Shown here one piece after another: positions 34,896 to 45,804 of a stretch of 64,000 nt of DNA (positions are counted from its first letter, which is position 1; each line of letters opens with the position of its first letter). The notes beneath the pieces were generated by a model. It was given only the letters and a program-made list of their open reading frames with translations, was not told the origin of the DNA and did not search any database. The stretch comes from Nemophila menziesii (lineage: Eukaryota > Streptophyta > Magnoliopsida > Boraginales > Hydrophyllaceae), in the NCBI GenBank assembly GCA_029959085.1, contig JARWIR010000015.1, positions 7,811,017 to 7,875,016 of the forward strand, written 5' to 3'. Position numbers and translations under genes: made by a program.

Positions 34896-35214
34896 AATCC
34901 TATACGTTGTACACCGTAAAGAACACAGAATATAAATCAAACACATAAACAGAGAAATCAAAACATAAATTCAATCAAATTAGATAGATGTCAATCAAAA
35001 CTAGGGTTCATACATATATGCTAAAACTCAAGCTAAATAGAATTTAGTTCATTCTAAGAAGAGAAAAGAATTACAGAATTAAAGGATGAAGGAGACATAA
35101 TTAATGCACAACTCCTTTCAGACTTCTCTTCTTGTGTTATAGCTTCTTCCTGACCTTAAGGCTTGGTCAAAGATGATTTTATAATGTTAAGAGGCTGTAT
35201 TTATAGTGTATAGG

Positions 35215-36774
35215 TGGTGGTCCTTTGTGTGTTCTAAAAATAAATGCAAATGCTAATCGAACCACAACCGCAAGTGTACGGTTGTCCCAAGTAGTATGTA
35301 TGATAATACAGATTCGTTCCAAGGACGGATGGTTGATCACAATGTTTAGCAAGTAGTGATTGATGCACTTACAAAAGTAAAAGATAATAAAATGTTTGTT
35401 TGGTTTTGTTGATTAAAGCTAATGAATAAAAGACAAATATTTAAATGCAAGTAGAAGCTAAGACGCAAGTAAAATAAGTGAAAACGCAATATGAGATGTA
35501 GTACTTGAGAACGCAAGGATCCTCCTAATCTTACTTCCTAACTTATGTTGTTTAAGGGCTAAATCGGTCAATTACAATGGTCGGGATTCTAAATTCCTTA
35601 TACCCCCGTCAGGATGGACTATAAGGCGATCCTAAAGCGTCACTAGTCCCGTCAGGGTAAATATGATTCACCGTTGGATGATTAAGTGTTTTACCTCATT
35701 GGCCCTAGAATTAGCTAAGTTCGTCAGAATCAATAGCTTTTATCCTAGATTGAATAATTAATTCTATACCTAAACCCTCCGTCAGGATGATCCACACGCC
35801 ACTTATGTGGAATAGCTTAGATACTAATACCTAATCTTAGTTCGCGACTCTAAAATCAGTAAATAATCACAAATTATCGAAAAGAGTAATAAACCCAATC
35901 TAATTTAATTTAGCATAAACCCAAATTCAACATTCGTTATTTCATAAAATTAAGATTTACCCATTGTTTGTTCTCAAGCACTATTAAAAGCTTAGCTCAT
36001 ATTAAAATTAAAAACTAAATTAAAATAAATGGAATTCATAACTGATTACAAATAAAAGATAAAAGAAACCTAATTTCCGGAATTGGAATGACTGAGAACG
36101 GAGCTATAGACCCACTCCAGCTCTAGCAGCTTCTTCTTCCTTCCTTCTGTTGCTTCTCTCTGATGTTTTTAATTGTAAAGAATGAATTGTGTGAAAAATA
36201 GAAATCCAGACCTCCTTTTATAAGCATAAATTCGTTCTAGGGCTTGGACCAGAAAATAGAATATTAATTAAATGTCCAAGCCCACTTTCTAAGCCCAAAA
36301 TCCCGTAACTGCTGATACACCTTCACTAAAACGGCTTTTCCCGATGTGTTATGACTCCGATTGACCTCATTCCAGTTGCTAAAGTTCCGTAACTCGATAA
36401 GGAATGTTTTCTCTTCAAAGGTCAGCGGCTAAATCATCGCTTAAGCACCTCGAAATCAGCACTCTATGGCCTGGAAAATGGATTTTCAGCTCTAAAAATA
36501 ATATCTTCGGGATTTATCTTCAAGTCTTGACTCTAATTCACGATCTTTGACTTTCTCCTCGGATTCCTCTCCTAGCTAACATCTAAAACCTGTAAACTTT
36601 ACACTAAAAATACCAATATTACGCGCAAAAGTTTAATAAATTAAAAATGCTAGAAATAAAAAGGGAATTCCGGATTATTGCAATTTAAGTCCAAAAGTTT
36701 ATCAAATTACTTAAATAAACACCAAAAATGATGTCTCCTAAGGGTCTAAAATAAGAACAATTAGGGAGACATCA
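35215..36774 (-). mobile_element. Solo LTR of the element C family
   Basis: 1560 bp, reverse complement of the C 5' LTR (23407-24957). It starts TGGTGGTCC on the plus strand and ends GGGAGACATCA. It has a perfect 5-bp target duplication ATAGG (35210-35214 and 36775-36779). It sits five to ten bases from the TATA box of the D LTR. Confidence 0.92.
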
Positions 36775-37320
36775 ATAGGTTGACCTAATTCGTTTTCTTG
36801 AAGGAGAAGGTAATATTGGACTCCTAGCCCAACTCAAATTCGTAGCCCAAAAACATGGAATCAGCTCTGTTTTTGTTTTGGTCCTAGAAGCTTCAATACT
36901 CATCCTTTTGACGCGTATGAGTAGTCTAAATTCATCGTCTCGGAAAGATCTTCAACTTTGCTCTTGATCGTTTCTCCAGATTCCACACCGATTTTGAGAT
37001 ATAAGCTGATTTGTGGTCGTAGGTGCAGCTTTTCCTTTTCCATATTTTTAGCTTTTACTTCCTTATCTTCAATTTCCATGTTTATCCTCTTTCCTTTAGC
37101 TCTTTGAACCAACTTGGACTCTAATTAATTACCATATATCTCTAAAACTTCACATATAAATAATTAAACCCAATATGCTCTAAAAATAATAATTAATTAA
37201 TTTAAGACCCAAAAATAGGAAAGTGTACTAAATCATGATAAAATCGACCTATAAACTATTAAATACAACTAAAATGATGTCTCAGAAATATATTAAATCA
37301 TCACAAATGAGGAGACATCA

Positions 37321-39816
37321 GTAATTTGAATTGAACTCGTTGTCGCATTATGTTTGAAAAAAACCGTTACCTAGTTGATTTTCCTTTATTGTTGGTAAAA
37401 TTAATAAATAAATATACCATAATATAAGCACATGACTAAAGTGTTTTTTTTTTTTTTGGACGATACATGACTTTTTTTTTTTTTTTTTTGGACATTTACG
37501 ATACATGACTAAAGTGTTAAAAAATATACATTATTGGTTTCTTTTTGGCATTATAAAACTACTTTACTCAACATGCTTCAAGACAATATAAAGAAATACC
37601 CTATTATTTATTTTACTTTGACATTTAACTCAATATGACAATAAATGTGGTTATAGAAACCATATATGAACACGAAACTAATGAATGATAAAGACAAAAT
37701 AGATGTTTTTAATTGAAAAAATTCTAAAGCTTAAATAAAGAATCTCATAACCCCAATTTTCTTCGTCAATCCCTCATAGGATAAAATTTAATTGAACTAA
37801 AATTTAAATGAATATAATAGAAGCCCAAAAAAAGATTAAAAAGATATTTGAAAAAATTTAAAAATTATTGAGAAATTTAAGAGGTATAAATCAATTTTGG
37901 TGTCTAACTAATTTGGCTATAGATCAATTTTAGATAGAGATTAAAAGATAAATAATTAATCAAAGTATTTTAAGTATTTTACTTTTTGAATTTGAATATT
38001 AAATTATTAATAGGATATATAAATAAACATATGGTTGACAAAAAAATTCAAAGGGATTATAAGCTACTTTGCATAATTTGGAGATTTTTAGTGTATATAA
38101 TTGAAATATATATAATATCAAACCCTTTGGCGCAATTTTTACATAATATAGGGACCCATAATGCAATTTTTTGTATAATATAAGGACCTATATTGCAATC
38201 CCGACTCCAACCCCGAGTAGTATCTCTTTTTTACCAAAAGATACGACCCAAACAAAGAACCCAGGAATTATAGTTGAATATTATAGTTCTATTTTTTTTA
38301 TACAAATGAATAATCCTTCACTTTTTACACTTGTATATTTACAAAAACTGATAAACAATCAGTTTGTTGAGAAAAAATCATGCATACTTTGAAATGCGTC
38401 ATTTACAGGTATATCAATATATCAATATCTAAAGCATTTACCTGTAGAAAAATATAACATAATTCGTATATAAATAATAAAACATATGTGTTAAGAATGA
38501 ATATATTAATGAAAATATGAAGAAGAAAAAGGAAATATAGATTTTGCTTGAGTAAGGTAGCAACTCATATGCAGTTTGTGTAAAGAGAAAGTTAGAGATA
38601 CCAAGATGAAATTTTTCTAAATTTGCCATACCCTATAAGGAGATACAGAAAGAAATAGAAATGGTAAAACAAAACTATCCATAGTACTAATACATTAATA
38701 ATTGTATACTTTTACATTAATAATCCTTAATGCTCACAAAATTCTGCAACAATGGGAAAAAACATAATTTGTAAGGAAGATTTAGAAAAGTAGTAAAGTG
38801 AAGATAATTGACAAAAAGTTAATAAAAATCTGACTATACAATGTAAGACAAACAAAAACAATATTAAAACAATATTAGATAAATAAAGAAATTCAAGGTA
38901 AAGCTACACTAAACCTGCCCTGTATGGTGTAACAGTTTGATAAGTTAGGCGTGACTAGTAATATTTCTAATATTGATCGAAATTATTCATGAGTCCATTA
39001 ATTGTGTTTCCTCTTTTTTATCCAAGCCATATGAATCCAGATTTTAACTTTAAAAATGACTGAAATAAATAAGAACTACAATCAATTAGCAACCCCAAAA
39101 ATAATTGAATACAATACATCATTATCAAATGGGTCCTGAGCGTGTTCATTAAAAGAATTTAAGTAAAGTGGGGGTCGTGATCTCCCACAATATTTACGGT
39201 ATCTCTTGTTTAAAACAATACATATCATTAACAATAAACAATTAGAGCACAAGATCTTAATCATGAAGGATTATTAAAATGCTATTTTATGCAAAGCATA
39301 AGATAATGAACGTATTATAAGTGATTAAGGTGACAATTAGTGATAATGAACCTGTTATGAGTTACCGTAGGACTCATAGAGAAAGCACAAGAATTTGAGA
39401 GAGGCTTTACCCTGCAAATAAAATGAACAAATCCCTTTCACAACCAAGGAGAAATGAAATATTCAAAGAATCTAAAACTTACCTCAAAACAATTCTAAAA
39501 ATGAGTATAAGACCCAAATTGCTCACTCCAATCAAGGGACCATCTCCAGCAGTGGCAAATGAATATTGAATGAAAAACAATTCAAAATATACGGCTGATC
39601 ATGGGACCCACAAAACTCACGGCATCCCATCCCCGTATATTGTATTCTCAGCTCGTCACTTCTACTGTAAAAGGCTTCCAATGGTATAGATATATAATAA
39701 ACATTACGACGGTATATATACTTAAATTAGATAATATTAAAAAATTGGAAAACTGATTAGATTAGGTTAAAAATAATTTAATTTTTTAAAATTTTAATGG
39801 AAAAATTATTTTTTAC
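37321..39816. other. AT-rich intergenic DNA, no gene seen
   Basis: Contains T runs at about 37444-37458 and 37472-37490, and small inverted repeats such as TTTACAGGTA...TACCTGTA near 38402-38446. The short ORFs here (for example 37986-38183 and 38438-38629) are AT-rich, without protein-like features. Confidence 0.6.
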
Positions 39817-40125
39817 CTTAATTTGGGTTCTTCGCCAAGCCGGGTTGATAATGGTGGAGAATGGTCTGCGAATGGCGGCAGTGTTCTTGTTCAGGAGAAC
39901 GGCTTGGTGGGAATGAGTGTGAAGAGTTTTCTTTTAATTTTTTGTTAGAATGCAAGTGTGAAGAGATGAGTTTTACTTCTAGTTGTACAAATTAATTTGT
40001 ATCTTAATTTGGGTTTTTCACTAAGTCGGGTTGATGATGGTGGAGAATGGTTCTTGTTCAGAAGAGCGGCTTGGTGGGAAGGTGAGTGTGAAGAAATCTT
40101 TTTCCGATCGAATGCAACTGTGAAT
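39817..40125 (+). repeat. Tandem duplication, ~170-185 bp unit
   Basis: Two similar copies start with TTAATTTGGGTT (39820 and about 40004) and share CGGGTTGAT(A/G)ATGGTGGAGAATGG, TTCTTGTTCAG(G/A)AGA(A/G)CGGCTTGGTGGGAA and GAGTGTGAAGA. They have diverged by point changes and small indels. No open frame spans them. Copy 2 is followed by a purine-rich stretch up to the telomere-like array. Confidence 0.7.
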
Positions 40126-40330
40126 GTATGAGTTTATGATAGTAGGTGAGAACTACGTTATGAGAAGTTTAAGCAACTAAACACGGAATTTATGAGTTTT
40201 TTAGGGGCGGGAGGAAAATAGGGAAAGTAGGTATTTCTAATATGTAATATAGACTAGGTAAAACCCGTGTCTGAAGACACTCAAGAATTTTTTTGTTCCA
40301 TTGACGGGAATCGAACCCAGGTTTGATGGG

Positions 40331-41990
40331 TGAAAGTCAAGGTTAAGATTAAGGTTATGGTTAAGGTTAAGATTAATATATGGTTAAGGTTAAGGTTATG
40401 GTTAAGATTAAGGTTAAGGGTTAAGGTTATGACTTAAGTCAAGGTTAAGGTTAATTTTAAGGTTAAGGTTATGGTTAGAGTTAAGGTTTAAGATGTAAAT
40501 TTTAAGGTTCAAGGTTAATGTTTAATAAGATATAACGTTGAAGGTCGAATATTAACGCTATAAATATTCATTTGGTTAAGGTTAAGATGAAAGTTACGGT
40601 TAAGGTTAAAGGTAAAATTTAAGGTAATGTTTTAGGTTAAATGTTAAGGTTAAAGTTTAGGTTTAAGGTTCAAGGTAAAAGTTAAGTTTTAACATTTAGG
40701 TTAAGGTTAAGTTTTAACTTTAAGGTTAAGATAGTGGTTATAAAATTTAAGGTGAAGGTGAAGGTTATACTTATTGTTTAAGGTTAAGGTTTAAAATTTA
40801 AGGTTAAGGTTTAAAATTTAAGGTTAAGGTTTAAAATTTAAGGTTAAGGTTTAAAATTTAAGGTTAAGGTTTAAGATTTAAGGTTTAAGGTTTAAGGTTT
40901 AACCTTAAATATTAAGGTTAAGGTTATGGTTAAAGTTAAGGTTAAGGTTTAAAGTTTAAGGTTTAAGGTTTAAGGTTTAAGGTTCATGGTTCAAGTTAAG
41001 AGTAATTTTATAATTAAGGTTAACGTTAAGTTTTAACTTTAAGTATAAGATAAAGGTTAAAAAAGTATAGATGAAGGTGAAGGTGAAAGTTAAATTTAAG
41101 GTTTAAGGTTTAAGGTTTAAGGTTAAGGTAAAGGTTTGAGGTTTAAGGTTTAAGGTTTAAGGCTAAGGTTAAAGTAAATTTTTAAGGTTTAAGTTTAAAG
41201 TTAAGGTTGAGGTTAAGGTGAAGGTGAAGATTAAGATTTATGGTTTAAATTTTAAATTTTAGGTTTAAGGTATAATATCTAAGGTTATGGTTAAGTTTAA
41301 GGTTAAAGTTGAGATTAATATTATTGTTAAGGTTAAGGGTAAGAGTGAGGGTAAGGTTAACGTTAACAATAAGGTTAAGTTTAAGTTTAATTTTAAATGT
41401 AGGTCGAAGTTTATGTTTAAGTTTAAGTTTAAGGTTAAGGTTAAGGTTAATGTTAGGTTAGGGTTAAGGATATGGTTAAGGTTATTAGTTAAAAAGTTGA
41501 GGTTGAGGTTAAGGTTAAGGTTAAGGTCAAAGGGTTAACGTGTTAGGGTTAAGTTTAAGGTTAATGTTAAGTTTATGGTTAAGGCTAAGGCTAAGACTAA
41601 GGCTACAACTTAGGCTAGGGATACGTTTAATGCTAAGGCTAAGGCTGAGTCTAAGGCTAAGGATAAGGCTAAGACGAAGACTAAGGCAATCCTACAGCTA
41701 TGGCTAAGACTAAGGCTAAGGCTATGGCTTGGGCTAAGGCTAAGGGTAAGGCCAAGGCTAAGGCTAAGACTAAGGCTAATGCTAACACTAAGGCTAAGGC
41801 TAGGTCGAGGGCTAGGGTCAGGGCTAGGGTTAAGGAGAAGGTTAATGTTAATGTTAAGGTTAAATTTAAGTTAGAGGTTGATGTTAAGTTTAATTCAAAG
41901 GTTTAGGTTGAGGTTGAGGTGAATTTGATGTTAAGGTCAAAATCAAGGTTTAGGTTACGGTTAAGAATTTGGGTTAAGGTTAGAGGTTTG
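40331..41990 (+). repeat. Degenerate telomere-like array (GGTTAA / TTTAAGG / GGCTAA)
   Basis: About 1.66 kb of short, strand-biased repeats. The left part is mostly GGTTAA hexamers. 40781-40880 is five exact-length copies of a 20-bp higher unit AGGTTAAGGTTTAAAATTTA. 40880-41160 has runs of the heptamer TTTAAGG, one base off the plant telomere repeat TTTAGGG. 41576-41830 shifts to GGCTAA/GACTAA hexamers. The G-rich strand is the plus strand throughout. The frames at 41287-41538 and 41700-41906 only translate the repeat (Lys/Ala or Lys/Val runs). It could be an expanded minisatellite or a decayed interstitial telomere array. Confidence 0.9.
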
Positions 41991-43153
41991 CGGTCAGCGT
42001 GGATCAAATACGAAATTTTTAGATGTCTAATGGAGTGGGATAAGGGACAATTAAGTTTTTGTTAGAAAAAAAGTTAATGCAATCAATGTGAAGAAATAAA
42101 TCAAGGGACCAAAGACGATCATGCTCGTCTTTTTTGTAGAGGGTCCAACCTGTTTAAGAAAGTATTTTATTATATAGATATAGAGATATAATGAATGTTA
42201 ATGGTCAATTATCAAATAATTCTAATTATTAATTATCCTTTAAGTGTTTATTAATATTAAATTTTTATATGATAGATATATATTTATTATCTTATAAATT
42301 ACATCTTGACTTTCTAAAATTCTATAATTTTAATTGGATGAATCGATATATTTTTTGTCTTGAAAAGTTTATTTTTATAAAGTTGAAATGGTTTCTTTCA
42401 AAATTATACATGTTTTGACAATGAATATAAATTAAATAAAAAATTATTTACATATTGTAATGTAAAGTGATTTTTTTTTAATTTTATATTGTATCTAGTT
42501 GAAATTTTCTTATAATAAATTTTAAAAAAATTCATAAATTTTTTTATTACTTTGTAAATTTTAGAATAAATTTTATTTATACGAAAGTTAATTTGAATTC
42601 TTATAATTTTATTTATATGAAGGTTGAGTGGATTAAATATTATTTAATATTTTCATGCGTATATATTAATGTGTATATAATAAATGAGAGAATGAGAAGA
42701 ATGAGGGAATTATGAAATGAATGGGGGAATTATGAGAAAAATGGGGAAATTTGAGTGTTAATAGGAAGAGTTAGAGGTATCTGCTTTATTATATAGATTA
42801 TTGTCAGCTCATACTAGTCAATGGATCATTATTAATACATAAATTGGGTTGCAAAACTAGTAAACCAGCAGCTATACTAGTCGAATTGGGTTGCAAAACT
42901 TAATTTTTTTGCTATTCTCTAACAACTGCATTTATTCCCCTATATAGAAATTTCCCAGTAAAACTGGACAGTGGTCTCGACCATTTACAACCCCAATCTG
43001 AGCTAGACAGCTCCTACTCTAAACTAGCCTCCGAGCAAGTATGGAATGTATTTAGGTCCCTGCAGTTTTTCTAGAACAGGTGAACTACAGCTGCATGCCT
43101 ACATCGAAGGGTTTCCATTCTCACCACAACTGCTACTTTCAACCTCTATTTAC
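41991..43153. other. AT-rich intergenic DNA, no gene seen
   Basis: Includes TATTATATAGATATAGAGATA near 42165 and a similar TTATTATATAGATT near 42787, both typical of the edges of noncoding plant repeats. No family is assigned. Confidence 0.55.
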
Positions 43154-43519
43154 CTACACATCTCCTATAGCTTCTAATTTTTTATTAGTCGTTGTCTCAT
43201 TGCAAACTGCAGTAGCTATAGTGTCACTCGAATTAAGCATTTTTTTGCTATAGTGTACAACATCAAAAGCCAGCTGCTGAAACTGTGCTTCTGCTTTCGA
43301 GTTTTGAGTTGCAAGATTTTGCTTATGTTTCTTGTCACCAATGTTTAAATTATACATGCCTGCAACACGTGGTCCCATTAACTTTGCTGGAAACTTAGTC
43401 TGCGAATAAGAATCGTTTCTTCCTCGGTAAAAAACATTCACTTGATTCTTTTTATTATCTTTCATAGAAGAATATAGCTTAGGTATATTCAAAATCTTTG
43501 CATCTGAGGCAAATGTGCA
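43154..43519 (-). other. Unrecognised 112-120 codon reading frame, possible exon
   Basis: The frame is open from about 43519 to TAA/TGA at 43154. It has protein-like composition: NIPKLYSSMKDNKKNQ, KFPAKLMGPRVAGMYNLNIG, then KAEAQFQQLAFDVVHYSKKM. It has no ATG near the left end of the frame, and TTTGCCTCAG before 43510 could be a splice acceptor, so it may be the last exon of a gene whose other exons are gone or not visible. It is not a family I recognise and may be a captured fragment. Confidence 0.3.
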
Positions 43520-43865
43520 AGCTTTAAAATTCTACTTTTATCTCTTTCCATTTTTCATTCATATCAAGTTCCAGATACGTACAAAGAAAATATATTTACT
43601 TACATGGATTACTCCCTCTAATTTCTTACGAAACAAAAGGCCCTATGTTAGATTTTATGAGATAATTGCACTATTGGTCCATATATTAAGCAAAAATAGC
43701 AATATGGGCACCTATAGTAGTTTTTTGAGTTAATTACACGGTAGGTCCTTATAAAATTTTATTCCGAGTTATGGCATCTCACTCTATTAGTATAATTTCT
43801 TTTAACGTGGTCAAAGTATAATTTTTGAAACTTAAGGGACCATAACGCATAATTTTATCACTTCA

Positions 43866-44150
43866 GGAAGGAGTTGCTATTGAAATAGCTGATGCTGTTG
43901 TCAGAGCACTGAACGGAGAACTTTCTACTGCTGTCGTAAATGCTCTAGTGGTCCTTGCCGAGGTAAATGATTTTTTAAATTATTACAGGGGTATAATTGT
44001 AAACAATCTTAGAATATTTCACAGGTTTTAGAGGAGCTTGCTCCTTAGGTTATGTTAGCCGAGAAGCTCGGTAGGTAGTCCGTGAAGGTCGTGTACAAAT
44101 CATATGAAGTGATTAAGCAAGAGCTGATTAAGGTGACCTTGAGCTGGAAA
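43866..44150 (+). pseudogene. D-3-phosphoglycerate dehydrogenase gene fragment
   Basis: Two exon-like pieces from the C-terminal half of the plant plastid enzyme that makes 3-phosphohydroxypyruvate for serine synthesis. Exon 1 (43866-43963) gives EGVAIEIADAVVRALNGEL, then TAVVNALVVLAE, ending at a GT donor. Exon 2 (about 44026-44150) gives VLEELAP, a stop, VMLAEKLGR, a second stop, and SVKVVYKSYE. This order and spacing fit the family, where the stretch is GVAIEIAEAV...GELSA...VNAP followed by LAEKLGRLAVQL. A piece of about 10 residues is missing after EKLGR. NAD-binding and catalytic regions are absent, so this is a dead fragment. Confidence 0.8.
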
Positions 44151-45735
44151 AGAAATAATAATTACAGCACATTCCTAAAACTTTCACGTTTAATGTTTTC
44201 TTGATTTTTGAAGTTAGCCATTTGTTTGTTTTGGACCCTCTTGTCTGCTCTTCACTTTATATATGATAAATCATGGATATATATCACGGCTAGTCCTCAA
44301 TGTTAATATATTTTCATAGTTCCATAGGTGTTATGCTGCTATTAAGATGGTGTAAATTTGGGTACTCTATAACAATCGTATGAATTATGCAGGTCAATCG
44401 CAGTGGTTAAAGAATTTTTTAGTGTATAAGCAATCTAACAAAATATCCATCTAACAAAGTAAATCATTGTCGTCCATCTTTTCTGTACAAACAAAAAAAG
44501 ATTACATAAATAATAATTACACATATAAGAAAACAGATCATGCTCTGTTCATTTTTCCAGAATCATAGCAATTTAAATCAGTATAAATTATTACAACATT
44601 ATTAAACAACAACTAAATTAAGAAATAAAAAACACGTACAATATATAATAGACGGACGTTCACATTTACATTTAAGTCTAACTAAAAGTCAAGAGTCATC
44701 CGTCTACTACTATCTTTTGGAGGAGGTTGTATATTACATAAGAAAACATGCATGTGAGATTATTAATTAACCGTTGTGAATAGTTTACATGCCATTGGTG
44801 CCCTCAGATTTTCAGATTTGATCATCTCCAAAGAGTAAGGACTAGCAACCAAATTCGCTCATTTTGGATTGAAAATTACTGATATCTCATGGCTTAATAT
44901 CGTTAATTTACTTCGAGTCCTTCAAGTTCAAGATCGAAAATTATACAATTCAGCAAATTTTGTCACCAAGTACTATGGCTTAGCTACCTCAGGTGACACA
45001 AGAAACTAATGCTCGTTATTTAATTGTACACAAATCTACCGTGTCCTCTCTTTTTTAGATAACTTTCAAAAAATACTTCTTAATTGTGATATATTCAACT
45101 GTCTTACATGTGCTCTCTTCTTGAGAAAAGTTTCAAAAATTAATCAACTTGCTTACTTAACACGTTCCAAACATAGCAAACAGTGAACAACTAATTTTCT
45201 CCTATTTTGCATTAATACAAGATCAATAGTGCAAATTTATAAAACTAATTCAATTAGTTATTACTTATCTCAACTTCAGTTATTTATTCCTTTCATATTC
45301 AAAATTTGAGCCTTTTCACTGTTTCCTAATTATGCTTATCAAATAGATTTTCTTGTAATGTGTATTTAAAGCATCAAATCATGTTTAAATATTGAAACAA
45401 ACACTTGGCGTTAAATATTCTTCATAGAATAATATAAATTTAGATATAGATGTAAATACATAATATGTATACAATATGTAAGAAGAAGCTTTTAACTTAC
45501 CAAGATAAATAGGAGAAAATCTATGCAAGAAGAAGCTTTTAACCATTACACAATCGACCCCAGGGTGAGAAGAGAAGAAGAGTAAGGTGGTGGTGTTGGG
45601 TTGCAGGCTGTGTTAATAGGTTGTGATAACCGCTGAAGTGATATAGCTTGTAGAGGCACGGTGGTGATGGGTTGGACGAAGAAGGAAGAGAAGGAAACGT
45701 AAAACGCGGTGACGATGGGTTATGCGAAGAAGGAA
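44151..45735. other. AT-rich intergenic DNA, no gene seen
   Basis: No convincing coding region. 45540-45735 is purine-rich (GAAGAAGGAAGAGAA twice) and leads into the repeat at 45736. Confidence 0.55.
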
Positions 45736-45800
45736 GAGAAAGAGTGCGTTTAAGCTTTAAGTTTTTGAGAGAAAGAGTGCGTTTAAGCTTTAAGTTTTTG
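45736..45800 (+). repeat. 33-bp tandem duplication at the LINE insertion site
   Basis: GAGAAAGAGTGCGTTTAAGC plus TTTAAGTTTTTG occurs twice, at 45736-45767 and 45769-45800. The second copy contains most of the left target-site duplication of the LINE. Confidence 0.85.
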
Positions 45801-45804
45801 TTTT

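Larger units (their letters stand above)
32411..37320 (-). mobile_element. Athila-like element D: 5' LTR, PBS and a gag piece
   Basis: Only the 5' end of the element remains. The LTR (32983-37320) is broken by two later insertions. The internal part is reduced to about 570 bp, far too short for gag through env, and stops at the border with element C. The LTR resembles the solo LTR at 169-1692 (shared TTCTTGAAGGAGAAG and CCTAGCCCAACTC blocks), so both are one subfamily. Confidence 0.8.
32983..37320 (-). mobile_element. Element D 5' LTR, split by two insertions
   Basis: It starts TGGTGTCGCC on the plus strand and ends GGAGACATCA at 37320. Removing the insert at 33597-34895, the solo LTR at 35215-36774 and their duplicated targets leaves about 1.46 kb, the normal LTR length. 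A minus-strand TATAAATA box lies at 35205-35198. No LTR of the same element is seen on the left. Confidence 0.8.

Noticed and set aside
39596..39652. AATATACGG...CCGTATATT inverted repeat
   Set aside because: Single short palindrome without flanking duplication; not enough for a mobile element.
40305..40317. GGGTTCGATTCCC on the minus strand, like a tRNA T arm or pol III B box
   Set aside because: No cloverleaf and no A box; the upstream side is the telomere-like array. Too little for a tRNA or SINE call.
41287..41906. Two open frames rich in Lys/Val and Lys/Ala
   Set aside because: They only translate the telomere-like repeat and have no sign of protein selection.
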